Positions 23,205-32,873 of a stretch of 64,000 nucleotides of DNA are shown here, in pieces. A program made the translations under genes and the position numbers. Source of the DNA: CBFDBF01 sp050304615. GTDB taxonomy: Bacteria; Pseudomonadota; Gammaproteobacteria; Chromatiales; Chromatiaceae. The stretch spans positions 1 through 64,000 of the forward strand of contig JBNLDW010000012.1 in assembly GCA_050304615.1 (NCBI GenBank), given 5' to 3'. The notes beneath the pieces are model-generated. The model worked only from the letters and a program-made list of their open reading frames with translations. It was not told the DNA's origin and did not search any database. Position 1 is the stretch's first letter. Each line of letters starts with the position of its first letter.

Positions 23205-24710
23205 TTATCCGCTACGACCGCACCGCTTAAGCAGGAACTGGGTGAGCAGTGGCACCGGCCGTCCAGTTGACCCTTTGTCCGTGCCACTATTCCATGCACT
23301 GCCAGCTATATCCAAGTGTGCCCAATTCAACTTCTTGGTGAAACGGGAGAGAAAGCAGGCAGCGGTAATGGTACCAGCGCCACCACCAGGGGTGCCGATA
23401 TTGGCGATGTCTGCGAAGGTACTGTCTATCTGTTTTTGATACTCATCCCATAGCGGTAGCTGCCAGACTCGGTCACCACTCTGTTCGCCAGCCGCCAGGA
23501 GCTCAGCGGTTAGTTGCTCGTTGTTGCCCAGTAGCCCTGAAGCGTGGTGTCCCAGGGCAACGACACAGGCACCTGTCAGGGTGGCTATATCGATAACTAC
23601 AGCCGGTTTGAAACGTTCGGCATAGGTTAGTGCATCACACAGAATAAGTCGCCCTTCAGCGTCGGTATTGAGCACTTCTATAGTCTGCCCGGACATGCTG
23701 GTCACAATATCGCCAGGTTTGTTGGCGGCACCATCTGGAAGGTTTTCAGTGGTAGGGATGATTCCTACCAGGTTGATAGGTAGCTGCATCTCCAGGCAGG
23801 CAGACATGGTCCCCAATACGCTGGCACCACCACACATGTCGTATTTCATCTCATCCATGGCGTTAGATGGTTTGATTGAGATTCCCCCAGCATCGAAGGT
23901 GAGTCCCTTACCTACCAGGACTACCGGCTTGCTATTGGCCTTGCCACCGCGATATTCCATCACGATAAGCTTGGCCGGCTGTCGGCTCCCCTTGGCGACC
24001 GAGAGCAGAGCGCCCATACCCAACTTTTCCATCTGTTTTTCAGTTAGCACCTTGACCTGTAGTTTACTGAATCTGCGTCCTAGCTTTTTTGCTGTGTCTG
24101 CCAGGTAGGTTGGGGTGCAGATATTACCTGGTAGGTTGCCCAGGTCCTTGGCCATGGATGTCCCATTGGAAATTGCTTGACCGTGTTCCATGGCACGTTT
24201 GGCAAGCTTTAGTTGCTGCCGGTTTGACAGCAGCATGGTTAGTTTTTGTAGTGGCTTCTTGGGCGCTTTAGCCTCACTTTTACAGTGATCAAACCGATAA
24301 GCACCATGGGTAGCGGCGATTACAGTGTCGCGTAGCAGGGTGTAGTTTGATCCATCAGTGCTTTTTATCTCACTCAGAGAGGATATGGCCTCGGTAGCAC
24401 CACTCTTGTTCAGTACCGCTACTGCATTGGTCACAACCTTGCGTGCGGTGGCCATGCTGAACTCCTTTTCTGATCCACAGCCTACCAGTAGAATCCGTTT
24501 GCACATGGTTCCTGGAACGTTATACAGCATCACCGTCTGACCCGGATCACCCTCCATGTCCCCGTCTCGTAAGATTTTGCTCAAATAACCTTTGCTCGCA
24601 CGATCCACCACCTTGGCGGAAGCTGATAGTCCGCGTTTAGTGTGTACCCCCAGTACCAGGCAGGCAGTACGCTGTTTTGTTGGATCCCCCACTTTGATGC
24701 TGAATTTCAT
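23205..24710 (-). CDS. pepA: Leucyl aminopeptidase PepA (M17)
   Basis: A 501-residue cytosolic di-metal aminopeptidase. The C-terminal catalytic domain has LVGKGLTFDAGGISIKPS (metal-binding Lys/Asp), KYDMCGGASVLGT and the signature NTDAEGRLIL. The N-terminal domain is the usual macro-like one. In E. coli the same protein also binds DNA in Xer recombination and carAB control. ATG at 24710 is set by AGGAGAAT just before it; the longer frame to 24755 lacks this. It is divergent from lptF. Confidence 0.95.
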   Translation of the reverse strand: MKFSIKVGDPTKQRTACLVLGVHTKRGLSASAKVVDRASKGYLSKILRDGDMEGDPGQTVMLYNVPGTMCKRILLVGCGSEKEFSMATARKVVTNAVAVLNKSGATEAISSLSEIKSTDGSNYTLLRDTVIAATHGAYRFDHCKSEAKAPKKPLQKLTMLLSNRQQLKLAKRAMEHGQAISNGTSMAKDLGNLPGNICTPTYLADTAKKLGRRFSKLQVKVLTEKQMEKLGMGALLSVAKGSRQPAKLIVMEYRGGKANSKPVVLVGKGLTFDAGGISIKPSNAMDEMKYDMCGGASVLGTMSACLEMQLPINLVGIIPTTENLPDGAANKPGDIVTSMSGQTIEVLNTDAEGRLILCDALTYAERFKPAVVIDIATLTGACVVALGHHASGLLGNNEQLTAELLAAGEQSGDRVWQLPLWDEYQKQIDSTFADIANIGTPGGGAGTITAACFLSRFTKKLNWAHLDIAGSAWNSGTDKGSTGRPVPLLTQFLLKRCGRSG

Positions 24711-24898
24711 ATATTCTCCTGCAAGTGCCAAACCCGAATCGGAAGATTCAGGCAAAAGTCTATTCTCACCAACGCCATTTTTAGTTACGATGTGCGTTTA
24801 TCCTATCAGTCTACAAAAAACGGCAGCATTTACCACAGTTTGTTGCTATTACTTGGCGGTTTTATTCAGAACATGGGAGTTTTCGCAACTTGAAGGCC

Positions 24899-26005
24899 AT
24901 GCTATCCATTATTGACCGCTATATTTTGCGCGAGGTGCTGAAGGCGTTTCTGGCGATTCTCACAGTGCTATTCACCATCTTTCTGGGTCAGATATTCACC
25001 AAAATTTTACAGCAGGCGGCATTGGGAGCTATCAGCAACGATGTACTGTTTACGTTGGTCGGCCTGGATGCGCTGCATGTCCTGGGTAAGGTGCTGCCGC
25101 CAGCATTTTTTTTCTCTATCCTCTATGCCATCGGACGCATGTATCGGCAAAACGAGATGACTGCCATGGCGGCTAGTGGAGTAGGGACTATGCGTATCTA
25201 CCGTTCAGTCCTCTATGCTGCTGTGCCAATGTCACTAATAGTGGCCTTGCTTACCATGTCAGTGCTGCCGTGGATGAACCAGACGAAAGATGAGATTCTC
25301 GAGGTAGAAGAGAAGAATAACGAATTTACTGGTACAACCGCCGGTCGATTTAATGAATTTCGGCAGGGTGGTCTGGTCTTCTATGTAGAGGAGATGTCTG
25401 CAGATAAAAGCAGGCTGCGTAATATATTTGTGCAAAACAGACAGCACGGGAAGCTTGGGTTGATTACTGCCACAGAGGGCTACCAGTATGTAGATGAGGA
25501 ATCTGGCGATCGTTTTATAGTGCTCCAAGACGGCCATCGCTATGAGGGCAAGCCAGGTGATAATGCGTTCTCTATCGGTCAGATGAAAAAGTATGGAATG
25601 CGTATTACCCACCAGCAAGTGCAACAGGGAGTCGTATCGTACGCTGCTCGTCCAACCTCAACCCTCATGGCCTCGGTAGATATCAAGGATCTGTCGGAGC
25701 TACAGCATCGTCTGCTGTTGCCAGTTGCTGTTCTGGTATTTGCCCTGATCAGTGTACCTCTCTGCCGCACAATGCCTAGAGAGGGGATGGCCGCACAGAT
25801 CGGGTTTGCCATACTGCTCTATGTGATGTTTATAAACATGCAGGCTATATCTGGGAATTGGATGGAGACTGGGGTAACACCCTCCTGGATGGGGCGCTGG
25901 TGGGTGCATTTCGTCATGCTTGCCCTGGGTGGGGCGCTGCTGTTTCTAAAGTCTAACCAGTTTGATCGGACTCTTCGCCTACTGTCGCTGAGATTGCGGC
26001 CATGA
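24899..26005 (+). CDS. lptF: LPS export ABC transporter permease LptF
   Basis: Encodes about 368 residues with the YjgP/YjgQ layout: helices at about 12-33, 55-75 and 100-120, a periplasmic beta-jellyroll (about 130-260), and three helices after 270. With LptG and LptB2 it extracts LPS from the inner membrane and hands it to LptC/LptA. ATG 24899 is preferred to an upstream TTG. The stop overlaps the lptG start by 4 bases. Confidence 0.93.
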   Translation: MLSIIDRYILREVLKAFLAILTVLFTIFLGQIFTKILQQAALGAISNDVLFTLVGLDALHVLGKVLPPAFFFSILYAIGRMYRQNEMTAMAASGVGTMRIYRSVLYAAVPMSLIVALLTMSVLPWMNQTKDEILEVEEKNNEFTGTTAGRFNEFRQGGLVFYVEEMSADKSRLRNIFVQNRQHGKLGLITATEGYQYVDEESGDRFIVLQDGHRYEGKPGDNAFSIGQMKKYGMRITHQQVQQGVVSYAARPTSTLMASVDIKDLSELQHRLLLPVAVLVFALISVPLCRTMPREGMAAQIGFAILLYVMFINMQAISGNWMETGVTPSWMGRWWVHFVMLALGGALLFLKSNQFDRTLRLLSLRLRP

Positions 26006-27066
26006 GAGTGCTAAATCGCTATATCGGCAAGACAGTGATCATCAACATATTATTGATGTTGACCATTCTTCTGGCCTTGGTCGCCTTCGGTAATCTGATT
26101 AAGGAGCTGAATGATGTTGGCAAGGGGGATTATAGTGTCGCCGATGCTTTCCTCTACATTTTGATGATCCTGCCACGCCGTACCTATGAGCTCTTTCCAG
26201 TGGCCGTCCTTCTTGGGAGCATGATTGGATTGGGCGGGTTGGCCAGCCATTCAGAGTTAATTGCCATGCGGGCAGCAGGAGTTTCTCTCTTCCAGATTAT
26301 TGTGGCTGTGCTCAAGGCCGGTGTGGTTATGATGGTGCTGGTGATTGTGGTAGGTGAGGGTATAGCACCTGTTACCGAGCAATATGCGGAGAGTATGCGA
26401 TCTTCCAGGATATCCAAGCAGATCACCATGCAGTCTGAGTACGGTTTCTGGGCCAGAGATGGTAATTCGTTTGTCAATATACGCCAGATCCTGCCTGGAG
26501 CAAGGCTCAAGGACATCTACATATATGAGTTTACCGAAGATGGGCGACTAACTGTCGCAACTCACGCCAAGTTTGCCCAGTATCGTGATGACCGCTGGTT
26601 GTTGAGCGATATCCAGCAGAGTACGTTTAGTACAGATCGGGTGGAGAGCAGAACGCTAGATACAGCATCATGGGAGTCTATGCTCAACCCATCTCTACTA
26701 AATGTCGTGGTGGTGCGGCCCACTATGCTACCTATCTGGGGGCTGTTTCGTTATATTGGGTTTATGCATGAGAATGGTCAGAGCGCCATCCCGTTTGAGG
26801 TGGCCTTCTGGAGCAAACTGGTGATGCCAGTAGTTACATTGGTTATGGTATTTCTTGCGGTTCCATTTGTGTTTGGGGTGCTGCGGAGTGTCGGTATAGG
26901 TGCCCGTGTATTTGCCGGCACACTTATTGGAACTACCTTTTTCCTACTGAACAAGGTGTTCGGCCATCTGGCTGTGGTCTATGAGTTGAGTCCGCTGTTT
27001 GCCGCTTCGTTCCCACTTCTATTGGTGATGGGGTTGGCTTACTGGATGATGCGCAGGGTGTACTAG
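26002..27066 (+). CDS. lptG: LPS export ABC transporter permease LptG
   Basis: A 354-residue partner of LptF with the same six-helix plus periplasmic jellyroll design: NRYIGKTVIINILLMLTILL at the N-terminus, then the coupling-helix region SELIAMRAAGVSLFQI, which contacts LptB. The start overlaps lptF (ATGA). It runs tail to tail, one base apart, with the RDD gene. Confidence 0.94.
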   Translation: MRVLNRYIGKTVIINILLMLTILLALVAFGNLIKELNDVGKGDYSVADAFLYILMILPRRTYELFPVAVLLGSMIGLGGLASHSELIAMRAAGVSLFQIIVAVLKAGVVMMVLVIVVGEGIAPVTEQYAESMRSSRISKQITMQSEYGFWARDGNSFVNIRQILPGARLKDIYIYEFTEDGRLTVATHAKFAQYRDDRWLLSDIQQSTFSTDRVESRTLDTASWESMLNPSLLNVVVVRPTMLPIWGLFRYIGFMHENGQSAIPFEVAFWSKLVMPVVTLVMVFLAVPFVFGVLRSVGIGARVFAGTLIGTTFFLLNKVFGHLAVVYELSPLFAASFPLLLVMGLAYWMMRRVY

Positions 27067-27067
27067 A

Positions 27068-27490
27068 TTACTCTAGTACCAGTCTTGTTTTCGAGATGCG
27101 GTCATGCCATGCAAGCTGCTCCCGGTCTACCACTATCCAGAGAAAACCGAGGCCGCAGACACCCCAGGAGAGCAGGGCTGCTACATAGCGTAGCAGGGCA
27201 TCCTTAAGCTCAAGTGGTTGGCCATCATGGCGCACTACCCGCAGATGCCAGACCCGCATCCCCAGGGTTTGGCCGCCACGGATCCAGAACCAGACAAAGA
27301 AACTTACCGATATCAACAGTAAATAGATGCGGTACAGGGGATTGGTTGGATCAAGGTCATAGCCCAACCCCATCTCCAGCGAGAAGGTCACCAGCGCTAC
27401 GGCAACCAGCAGGACAGCGGCCAACAGTATGGTGTCGTAGACGATAGCGGCCAGACGGCGGACAAGTCCCGGTGTGGCTGGCATATTCAT
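27068..27490 (-). CDS. RDD family membrane protein
   Basis: Encodes 140 residues. GLVRRLAAIVYDTILLAAVL carries the R-D pair of the RDD domain; membrane helices lie at about 15-38, 52-70 and 103-123. GQTLGMRVWHLRVVRHDGQP is the conserved cytoplasmic segment. RDD proteins are small transporters or unknown membrane proteins; no substrate can be stated. The start overlaps the radical SAM stop by 4 bases, showing co-transcription. Confidence 0.82.
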   Translation of the reverse strand: MNMPATPGLVRRLAAIVYDTILLAAVLLVAVALVTFSLEMGLGYDLDPTNPLYRIYLLLISVSFFVWFWIRGGQTLGMRVWHLRVVRHDGQPLELKDALLRYVAALLSWGVCGLGFLWIVVDREQLAWHDRISKTRLVLE

Positions 27491-28080
27491 CCTACCAGAC
27501 CAAGGGTGCGCTGTTTAAATTCAACCCCAAGCTCCTGTGCAATGCGTTTACAGGCGGTGATATCCACCCCCTCCAGACCATCTATAGCAGTGGCAGTGAC
27601 CTTGTGGATATAGTCTGGTGCCAGACGCAGAAATTCTAGCATAGCCGCAAAAGATCCCTCTATGGACGGTAGGCAGTGGCGGTTGTAGACCTCACTGTTT
27701 TGAGCGTTTAGCGAGATTGAGACGGAGTCAATCCAGGGCGCCATCTCTGGCAGCACATTGCGCTTATGCACCAGATTGGCAAGGCCATCAGTATTGACTC
27801 GTACCATCCCCCCAGCATCCTTGATATGGCGTGCTACCTCCAGCAACACCTGGAGACGCAGAGTTGGCTCGCCATAACCACAGAAGACAACCTCGGAATA
27901 GGCCGATGGGTCGCCGATGGAGGCTATGATCTCCTCTGTAGACGGGCGGTGATCCAGGCTTAGGTCGTAACCGTGTAGCTGCAGATCGCCCCGATTTTTT
28001 GGACAAAAGCTACAGCACAGGGTGCAGCGATCGGTAATATTAAGATAGAGACGATCTTCAATCTGGTAGCTAATCTGCAT
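27487..28080 (-). CDS. Small radical SAM protein (TatD-associated type)
   Basis: A 197-residue radical SAM enzyme beginning YLNITDRCTLCCSFCPKN, with the CxxxCxxC cluster motif (first, second and third Cys of C-TLC-C-SF-C). GYGEPTLRL and VRVNTDGLANL are the SAM-binding and barrel motifs. The short, incomplete barrel and the 'LYLNITDRC..CxFCPKN' start match the group often encoded beside tatD. No tatD is seen here. The substrate is unknown. It begins immediately after the HDOD stop (TAAATG). Confidence 0.8.
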   Translation of the reverse strand: MQISYQIEDRLYLNITDRCTLCCSFCPKNRGDLQLHGYDLSLDHRPSTEEIIASIGDPSAYSEVVFCGYGEPTLRLQVLLEVARHIKDAGGMVRVNTDGLANLVHKRNVLPEMAPWIDSVSISLNAQNSEVYNRHCLPSIEGSFAAMLEFLRLAPDYIHKVTATAIDGLEGVDITACKRIAQELGVEFKQRTLGLVG

Positions 28081-29400
28081 TTACTCTGCCCTACTCAGTT
28101 GCAGCGAGAGTTGCGATCCAAGCTGTTTGAACCGGTCAAACTGCTGGTTGCTCATGGTGTCTGGGTTAGCGGAATCGGCATAGAGGATGCCAATTGGTTT
28201 ATTGCGTACAAATAGGGATATGGCAATAAAACCACGGGTATCAATGCTGGCGTGTACGGAGTTAGGAATTATGGGGAGATATTTCTCACTGGTTGTAGCA
28301 TTCAGCCATACCCCCTGAGGCTTGCGCAGCATGATGGCAAACAGGCTGTTCTTGTCTAATGGGATAGAGAGCTGGCGTATTGGGTCGTCCTTGGCTGCTC
28401 CTATAACAAAGCGGGCCTTTAGCTCTTTACGGTCACTACTCAGGATTGCAAACATAATCCGCCGCAGGCCAAGTTCATTGTGCAGTTTTGTCATGGTTAG
28501 GGCGAAGATCTTCTGTAGTGCGTTACTAGCGGTTATAGCAGACGCTCTAAACGGAGCCACAAATTGGGTTGCTGTTAGCGGCAGAGGTAATGCCGCCATC
28601 TCTCTGGCTGCATCTACGGCCAGCATATGCAAGGATGTGGTTACCTGATCGGCAGAGCCACCATGTAGCTGTGCCAGCTCTGTGGTCACATCCTGACAGA
28701 GTGTCGCATACCAACTCTGTTCCGAGGCGCGCGCCAGGGTGACTGCTAGTATTACCTCTAGTGTACGGGTCTGCAGCGGCCAACAGCTCTCTAGTGCAGT
28801 GAGAGTGAGAGGTGGTAGTCGCCACTGTCTGGCTAGGGCAAGGCTAAGTAGGCTAAGGCTGCAACCGAGGACTGCTATGGCAGCACTATTGTGGTCCGCA
28901 CCTTTTGCTACCAGGGTCTCTATCTCTCTCATCTTATCCTCGGCATGGGTCCATAGCGTCATTTCGCCACAACTGTAGAACATGGCTGCAAGGCCCATCT
29001 CCTCAGGATTAATATCATTCCTCTGTCGGCCCCACTTGCGGGCGTAGTGCGCCGCATGCAATGCCCTAGAGTAGCAATGAATCAGCCCCTCATTAGCGAC
29101 ATGCTTGCTCCCAAGCAGTATCGTAAGCCCGTGCATGATTCTACCAACAGAGGCCAGTCCCAACAGTGATATGGCGTGGGACAGGGTGTGAGGAGGCTCC
29201 ACATCTGTTTTGGATGCGGTGGTAAAGCTGCGAAATATAGCCAGGGCAAAACCTGGATCAAGGTCAATGATCTGCTGTAGATCAGAATTGGTGGTATTAG
29301 GGCAGTCCAGTAGCTCAGTTATACGCTCCAGTGATGGAGTCATCGCTGGCAATGGGCTGTTGCCCAAAGTTGCAGACCACCCGCGGAGCGTGTTTGGCAT
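28081..29400 (-). CDS. HDOD domain protein with C-terminal GAF-like region
   Basis: Encodes 439 residues. The N-terminal HDOD domain (about 15-215) shows PSLERITELLDCPNTTNSDL, DPGFALAIFR and LSHAISLLGLASVGRIM, a degenerate HD fold lacking HD metal ligands. The C-terminal part (about 285-435) resembles a GAF domain (FIAISLFVRNKPIGILYADS). Such proteins are signalling scaffolds linked to c-di-GMP, motility or stress; the exact role is unknown. It is first of a three-gene minus-strand operon and divergent from yebC. Confidence 0.82.
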   Translation of the reverse strand: MPNTLRGWSATLGNSPLPAMTPSLERITELLDCPNTTNSDLQQIIDLDPGFALAIFRSFTTASKTDVEPPHTLSHAISLLGLASVGRIMHGLTILLGSKHVANEGLIHCYSRALHAAHYARKWGRQRNDINPEEMGLAAMFYSCGEMTLWTHAEDKMREIETLVAKGADHNSAAIAVLGCSLSLLSLALARQWRLPPLTLTALESCWPLQTRTLEVILAVTLARASEQSWYATLCQDVTTELAQLHGGSADQVTTSLHMLAVDAAREMAALPLPLTATQFVAPFRASAITASNALQKIFALTMTKLHNELGLRRIMFAILSSDRKELKARFVIGAAKDDPIRQLSIPLDKNSLFAIMLRKPQGVWLNATTSEKYLPIIPNSVHASIDTRGFIAISLFVRNKPIGILYADSANPDTMSNQQFDRFKQLGSQLSLQLSRAE

Positions 29401-29547
29401 TATAGCTGGATCCTATAAATCAAGAATACCGTTACATGAGAACACAAACGCAGAATTATGCAAACGGGTTAATAGTGGTAGATAGTATGTTTCTGCCTCT
29501 TCTCAGGAGTGGTAAACTCCCACCAATCATAAATTGAGGGTTTCAGT

Positions 29548-30297
29548 ATGGCAGGACATAGTAAATGGGCCAATATCAAGCATAAGAAGGCGGCCACTGA
29601 TAAGAAACGCGGCAAGATCTGGACCAAGCTGTTGCGTGAAGTAACGGTAGCGGCCCGCTCCGGCGGGGGCGAGATCGACTGCAATCCGCGGCTGCGGTTG
29701 GCGGTAGACAAGGCAAATAGCGCCAACGTACCTAGAGACACCATTGAGCGTGCGGTTAAAAGGGGTGCTGGTGGGGTCGAGGGCGAGAATTACGAAGAGA
29801 TCAGGTATGAGGGTTACGGCCCCGGTGGTACCGCAGTCATGGTGGATTGCATGACCGATAATCGCAACCGCACCGCCTCAGAGGTGCGTCACGCCTTTAC
29901 CAAACATGGCGGCAACCTTGGCACCGATGGGTCTGTGGCCTACATGTTCAGCAAACAGGGCATCATCAGTTACGGCCCAGAGGCCGATGAGGATGGAATA
30001 ATGGACGTGGCCGTTGAAGCTGGGGCAGAGGATGTGGTTACCAATGATGATGGCTCTATCGATGTCATGACCACTCCAGACGCCTTCTCCGAGATCAAAG
30101 CGGTTATGCTGGACGCGGGACATACCCCAGACAGTGCCGAGGTGACCTTTCATGCGGCAACCAGGGCGGAGATGGACCAGGATACCGCTGAGAAATTATT
30201 AAAGATGGTGGATGTCCTGGAGGATCTTGATGATGTACAGGAGGTATACACCAATGCTGACATCAGTGATGAAATAATGGATGCGTTAGGGGAGTGA
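29548..30297 (+). CDS. yebC: YebC/PmpR-type transcription or translation regulator
   Basis: A 249-residue YebC family protein of full length: MAGHSKWANIKHKKAATDKK at the start, NVPRDTIERAVKRG, YEGYGPGGTAVMVDCMTDN and a three-domain layout. Members act as DNA-binding regulators, and recent work links the family to translation of polyproline stretches. It is first gene of the yebC-ruvCAB block, overlapping the ruvC region, as in many gammaproteobacteria. Confidence 0.95.
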   Translation: MAGHSKWANIKHKKAATDKKRGKIWTKLLREVTVAARSGGGEIDCNPRLRLAVDKANSANVPRDTIERAVKRGAGGVEGENYEEIRYEGYGPGGTAVMVDCMTDNRNRTASEVRHAFTKHGGNLGTDGSVAYMFSKQGIISYGPEADEDGIMDVAVEAGAEDVVTNDDGSIDVMTTPDAFSEIKAVMLDAGHTPDSAEVTFHAATRAEMDQDTAEKLLKMVDVLEDLDDVQEVYTNADISDEIMDALGE

Positions 30298-30308
30298 AAC
30301 CGGCGTCG

Positions 30309-30815
30309 ATGCATCGCATTATCGGTATAGACCCTGGTTCCAGGATTACCGGATATGGGATTATCGATAGCGACGGCAAGAGTAGCAGCCATGTAGTCAG
30401 CGGCTGCATCGTCACCCGGAAAGATGATTTGCCACAACGCCTGGGGGAGATCTATAGCGGTATTACTGCGATTATTGCAGAGTACCAGCCAGAGGAGATG
30501 GCAGTGGAGCAGCTGTTTGTCTCCAAGAATGCAGCAACGGCCCTGAAGTTAGGACAGGCTCGGGGGGCAGCTATCTGTGCTGGGGTTGCCGCCGCTCTGC
30601 CGGTGGCGGAGTATACCCCGAGGATGGTCAAACAGGCGGTGGTGGGGACCGGGGCAGCCGATAAGGCGCAGGTGGAGCACATGGTTAGATTGATCCTGAA
30701 GTTGCAACAAAAGCTTGCTGCCGATGAGGCCGATGCGCTGGCAGTGGCGATTAGCCACGCCCACTCCCAAACTACTTTACAGAAACTGACCTGGGCGCTG
30801 GAGGGGAAAAGATGA
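30309..30815 (+). CDS. ruvC: Crossover junction endodeoxyribonuclease RuvC
   Basis: Encodes 168 residues. GIDPGSRITGYGII carries the first catalytic Asp, MAVEQLFVSKNAATALKLGQ a catalytic Glu, and DEADALAVAISHAH the last Asp residues. It resolves Holliday junctions on the RuvAB complex. An upstream GTG at 30294 (giving five more residues) is possible; ATG 30309 matches the usual short N-terminus before GIDPGS. It overlaps ruvA by 4 bases. Confidence 0.94.
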   Translation: MHRIIGIDPGSRITGYGIIDSDGKSSSHVVSGCIVTRKDDLPQRLGEIYSGITAIIAEYQPEEMAVEQLFVSKNAATALKLGQARGAAICAGVAAALPVAEYTPRMVKQAVVGTGAADKAQVEHMVRLILKLQQKLAADEADALAVAISHAHSQTTLQKLTWALEGKR

Positions 30816-31420
30816 TTGGTCGCCTGCGGGGAGAGATCGTCTCCAAACGCCCCCCCTTCCTGCTGTTGGACGTGAATGGCGTGGGCTATGAGGTAGAGGT
30901 ACCTATGTCTACCTTCTATGATCTGCCACTAGAGGGTGAGACGGTCATGCTGCTGACTCATCTGGTGGTGCGAGATGATGCCCATATCCTCTACGGATTC
31001 GGAAGTGAGGCGGAGCGTGCCCTGTTTCGCGGTCTGCTGAAGGTTAGTGGGGTTGGGGCAAAGATGGCCCTGGTGCTGCTTTCAGGGATGAGTGCCGCAG
31101 AATTTGCCGCATGTGTCGAGGCCGATGACAGCGCAACCCTGACCCGCCTTCCAGGCATCGGCAAGAAGACGGCAGAGCGGCTTATTATCGAGATGCGTGA
31201 CCGACTGGAAAAAATGGGGATTAGCGCAGCTGGCGCCATCTCTGCGTCTGCAGCTAACGGTGGTATGGCAGAGACCCCTGTGAGCGAGGCGGTTGGGGCC
31301 CTGGCAGCACTGGGCTACAAACCGGTTGAAGCGAGCCGGATGGTACGTAACATTGAGTGCGAGGGGCTCTCCAGTGAGGAGATTATCCGCACCGCTCTAA
31401 AAAATATGGCGACAAGATGA
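30812..31420 (+). CDS. ruvA: Holliday junction DNA helicase subunit RuvA
   Basis: Encodes 202 residues: N-terminal OB domain (MIGRLRGEIVSKRPPFLLLD), central helix-hairpin-helix motifs (LLKVSGVGAKMALVLLSGMS and LTRLPGIGKKTAERLIIEMR), and a C-terminal UBA-like domain that contacts RuvB. It binds four-way junctions as a tetramer. The start overlaps ruvC and the stop overlaps ruvB (ATGA both times), so this is a tightly coupled operon. Confidence 0.96.
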   Translation: MIGRLRGEIVSKRPPFLLLDVNGVGYEVEVPMSTFYDLPLEGETVMLLTHLVVRDDAHILYGFGSEAERALFRGLLKVSGVGAKMALVLLSGMSAAEFAACVEADDSATLTRLPGIGKKTAERLIIEMRDRLEKMGISAAGAISASAANGGMAETPVSEAVGALAALGYKPVEASRMVRNIECEGLSSEEIIRTALKNMATR

Positions 31421-32466
31421 GCGAACGTGACAGCATAATAAGCGCCCAGTCCGGTGCCGAGGAGGCCGCTATAGATCGGGCCATCCGCCCCAGAAAGTTG
31501 GCTGAGTATGTCGGTCAGCCAGTCATGCGGGAGCAGATGGAGATCTTTATCCATGCGGCACGCGAACGTTCCGAGGCGCTTGATCACGTCCTTATTTTTG
31601 GTCCGCCGGGGCTTGGCAAGACCACCCTGGCACATATCATCGGTAACGAGATGGGGGTCAATGTACGCCAGACCTCAGGGCCAGTGCTGGAGCGACCGGG
31701 TGATCTGGCGGCACTACTGACCAACCTCGAACCACATGATGTACTGTTTATCGATGAAATACACCGGCTAAGTGCAGTAGTGGAAGAGGTGCTCTATCCG
31801 GCCTTGGAGGACTATCAGCTGGATATCATGATCGGTGAGGGGCCTGCGGCCCGCTCGATTAAGCTGGAGCTGCCACCATTCACTCTGGTAGGTGCAACTA
31901 CCAGGGCTGGGCTACTCACCTCTCCGCTACGCGATCGCTTTGGAATCGTTCAGCGGCTGGAGTTTTACTCCAGTGAAGATTTGACCCATATCGTGCGTCG
32001 TTCTGCCGATATCCTCGATATCGAGACCGATATGGATGGGGCCAAGGAGATTGCCCGCAGGTCTCGTGGGACTCCACGTATTGCTAACCGCTTGCTGCGG
32101 CGGGTGCGTGACTATGCCCAGGTCAAGGCGGCAGGCAAGGTTGACGCGGCGGTAGCAGACAGGGCGTTGGAGATGCTCCAGGTTGATGGTAGTGGTTTTG
32201 ATATCATGGATCGTAAACTTCTCTCGGCTGTAATCCATAAATTTGATGGTGGCCCGGTAGGCGTTGACAGCCTGGCTGCGGCTATTGGTGAGGAGCGTGG
32301 CACCATCGAAGATGTACTAGAGCCATACCTTATTCAGCAGGGATTTTTGATGCGTACCCCACGTGGCAGAATGGCCACCAAGGCCGCCTATCTCCACTTT
32401 GGACTCCCACCAAAACCTGTGTCGGAAATGGTGCCACCAGATAATCAGGATCTATTTACAGAATGA
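31417..32466 (+). CDS. ruvB: Holliday junction branch-migration ATPase RuvB
   Basis: A 349-residue AAA+ motor: Walker A GPPGLGKTT, Walker B VLFIDEIHRL, sensor 1 TLVGATTRAG and a winged-helix C-terminus with YLIQQGFLMRTPRGR. Hexamers on both arms of a RuvA-bound junction pump DNA. It overlaps ybgC by 4 bases downstream. Confidence 0.97.
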   Translation: MSERDSIISAQSGAEEAAIDRAIRPRKLAEYVGQPVMREQMEIFIHAARERSEALDHVLIFGPPGLGKTTLAHIIGNEMGVNVRQTSGPVLERPGDLAALLTNLEPHDVLFIDEIHRLSAVVEEVLYPALEDYQLDIMIGEGPAARSIKLELPPFTLVGATTRAGLLTSPLRDRFGIVQRLEFYSSEDLTHIVRRSADILDIETDMDGAKEIARRSRGTPRIANRLLRRVRDYAQVKAAGKVDAAVADRALEMLQVDGSGFDIMDRKLLSAVIHKFDGGPVGVDSLAAAIGEERGTIEDVLEPYLIQQGFLMRTPRGRMATKAAYLHFGLPPKPVSEMVPPDNQDLFTE

Positions 32467-32873
32467 AGGAATTTCTTTGGCCAGTCAGGGTCTACTACGA
32501 AGATACCGACTCCGGTGGAGTTGTGTACTATGCCAACTATTTGAAGTTTATGGAGCGAGGGCGTAGCGAGTGGTTGCGTAGCCTCGGATTTGAGCAGGAT
32601 CAGATACTGGCGGAGGAGGGGATAATCTTTGCCGTACGCCGGGTTGAGGTCGATTTTTACGCGCCGGCACGTTTCAATGATGCGTTGCAGGTTGGAGTAA
32701 GACTGCTGCAACATAGGCGTGCCAGCATGACCTTTCTTCAGGAAATAAAAAGAGAGAACAATGAGCAGATTCTATGTAGTGGAAGAGTGCAGATTGCCTG
32801 TATCGACGCAAACCGGTTTCGCCCCTGTGCGCTGCCAAAGCAACTGGCACAGGAGATAACAGATGCAATCTGA
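32463..32873 (+). CDS. ybgC: Tol-Pal-associated acyl-CoA thioesterase YbgC
   Basis: A 136-residue hot-dog fold enzyme: VRVYYEDTDSGGVVYYANYL carries the catalytic Asp of the 4-hydroxybenzoyl-CoA thioesterase family, then FMERGRSEWLRSLGFEQ. It hydrolyses short or acyl-ACP-linked thioesters and is tied to phospholipid metabolism. It lies between ruvB and tolQ, overlapping both, as in the standard tol-pal operon start. Confidence 0.94.
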   Translation: MKEFLWPVRVYYEDTDSGGVVYYANYLKFMERGRSEWLRSLGFEQDQILAEEGIIFAVRRVEVDFYAPARFNDALQVGVRLLQHRRASMTFLQEIKRENNEQILCSGRVQIACIDANRFRPCALPKQLAQEITDAI

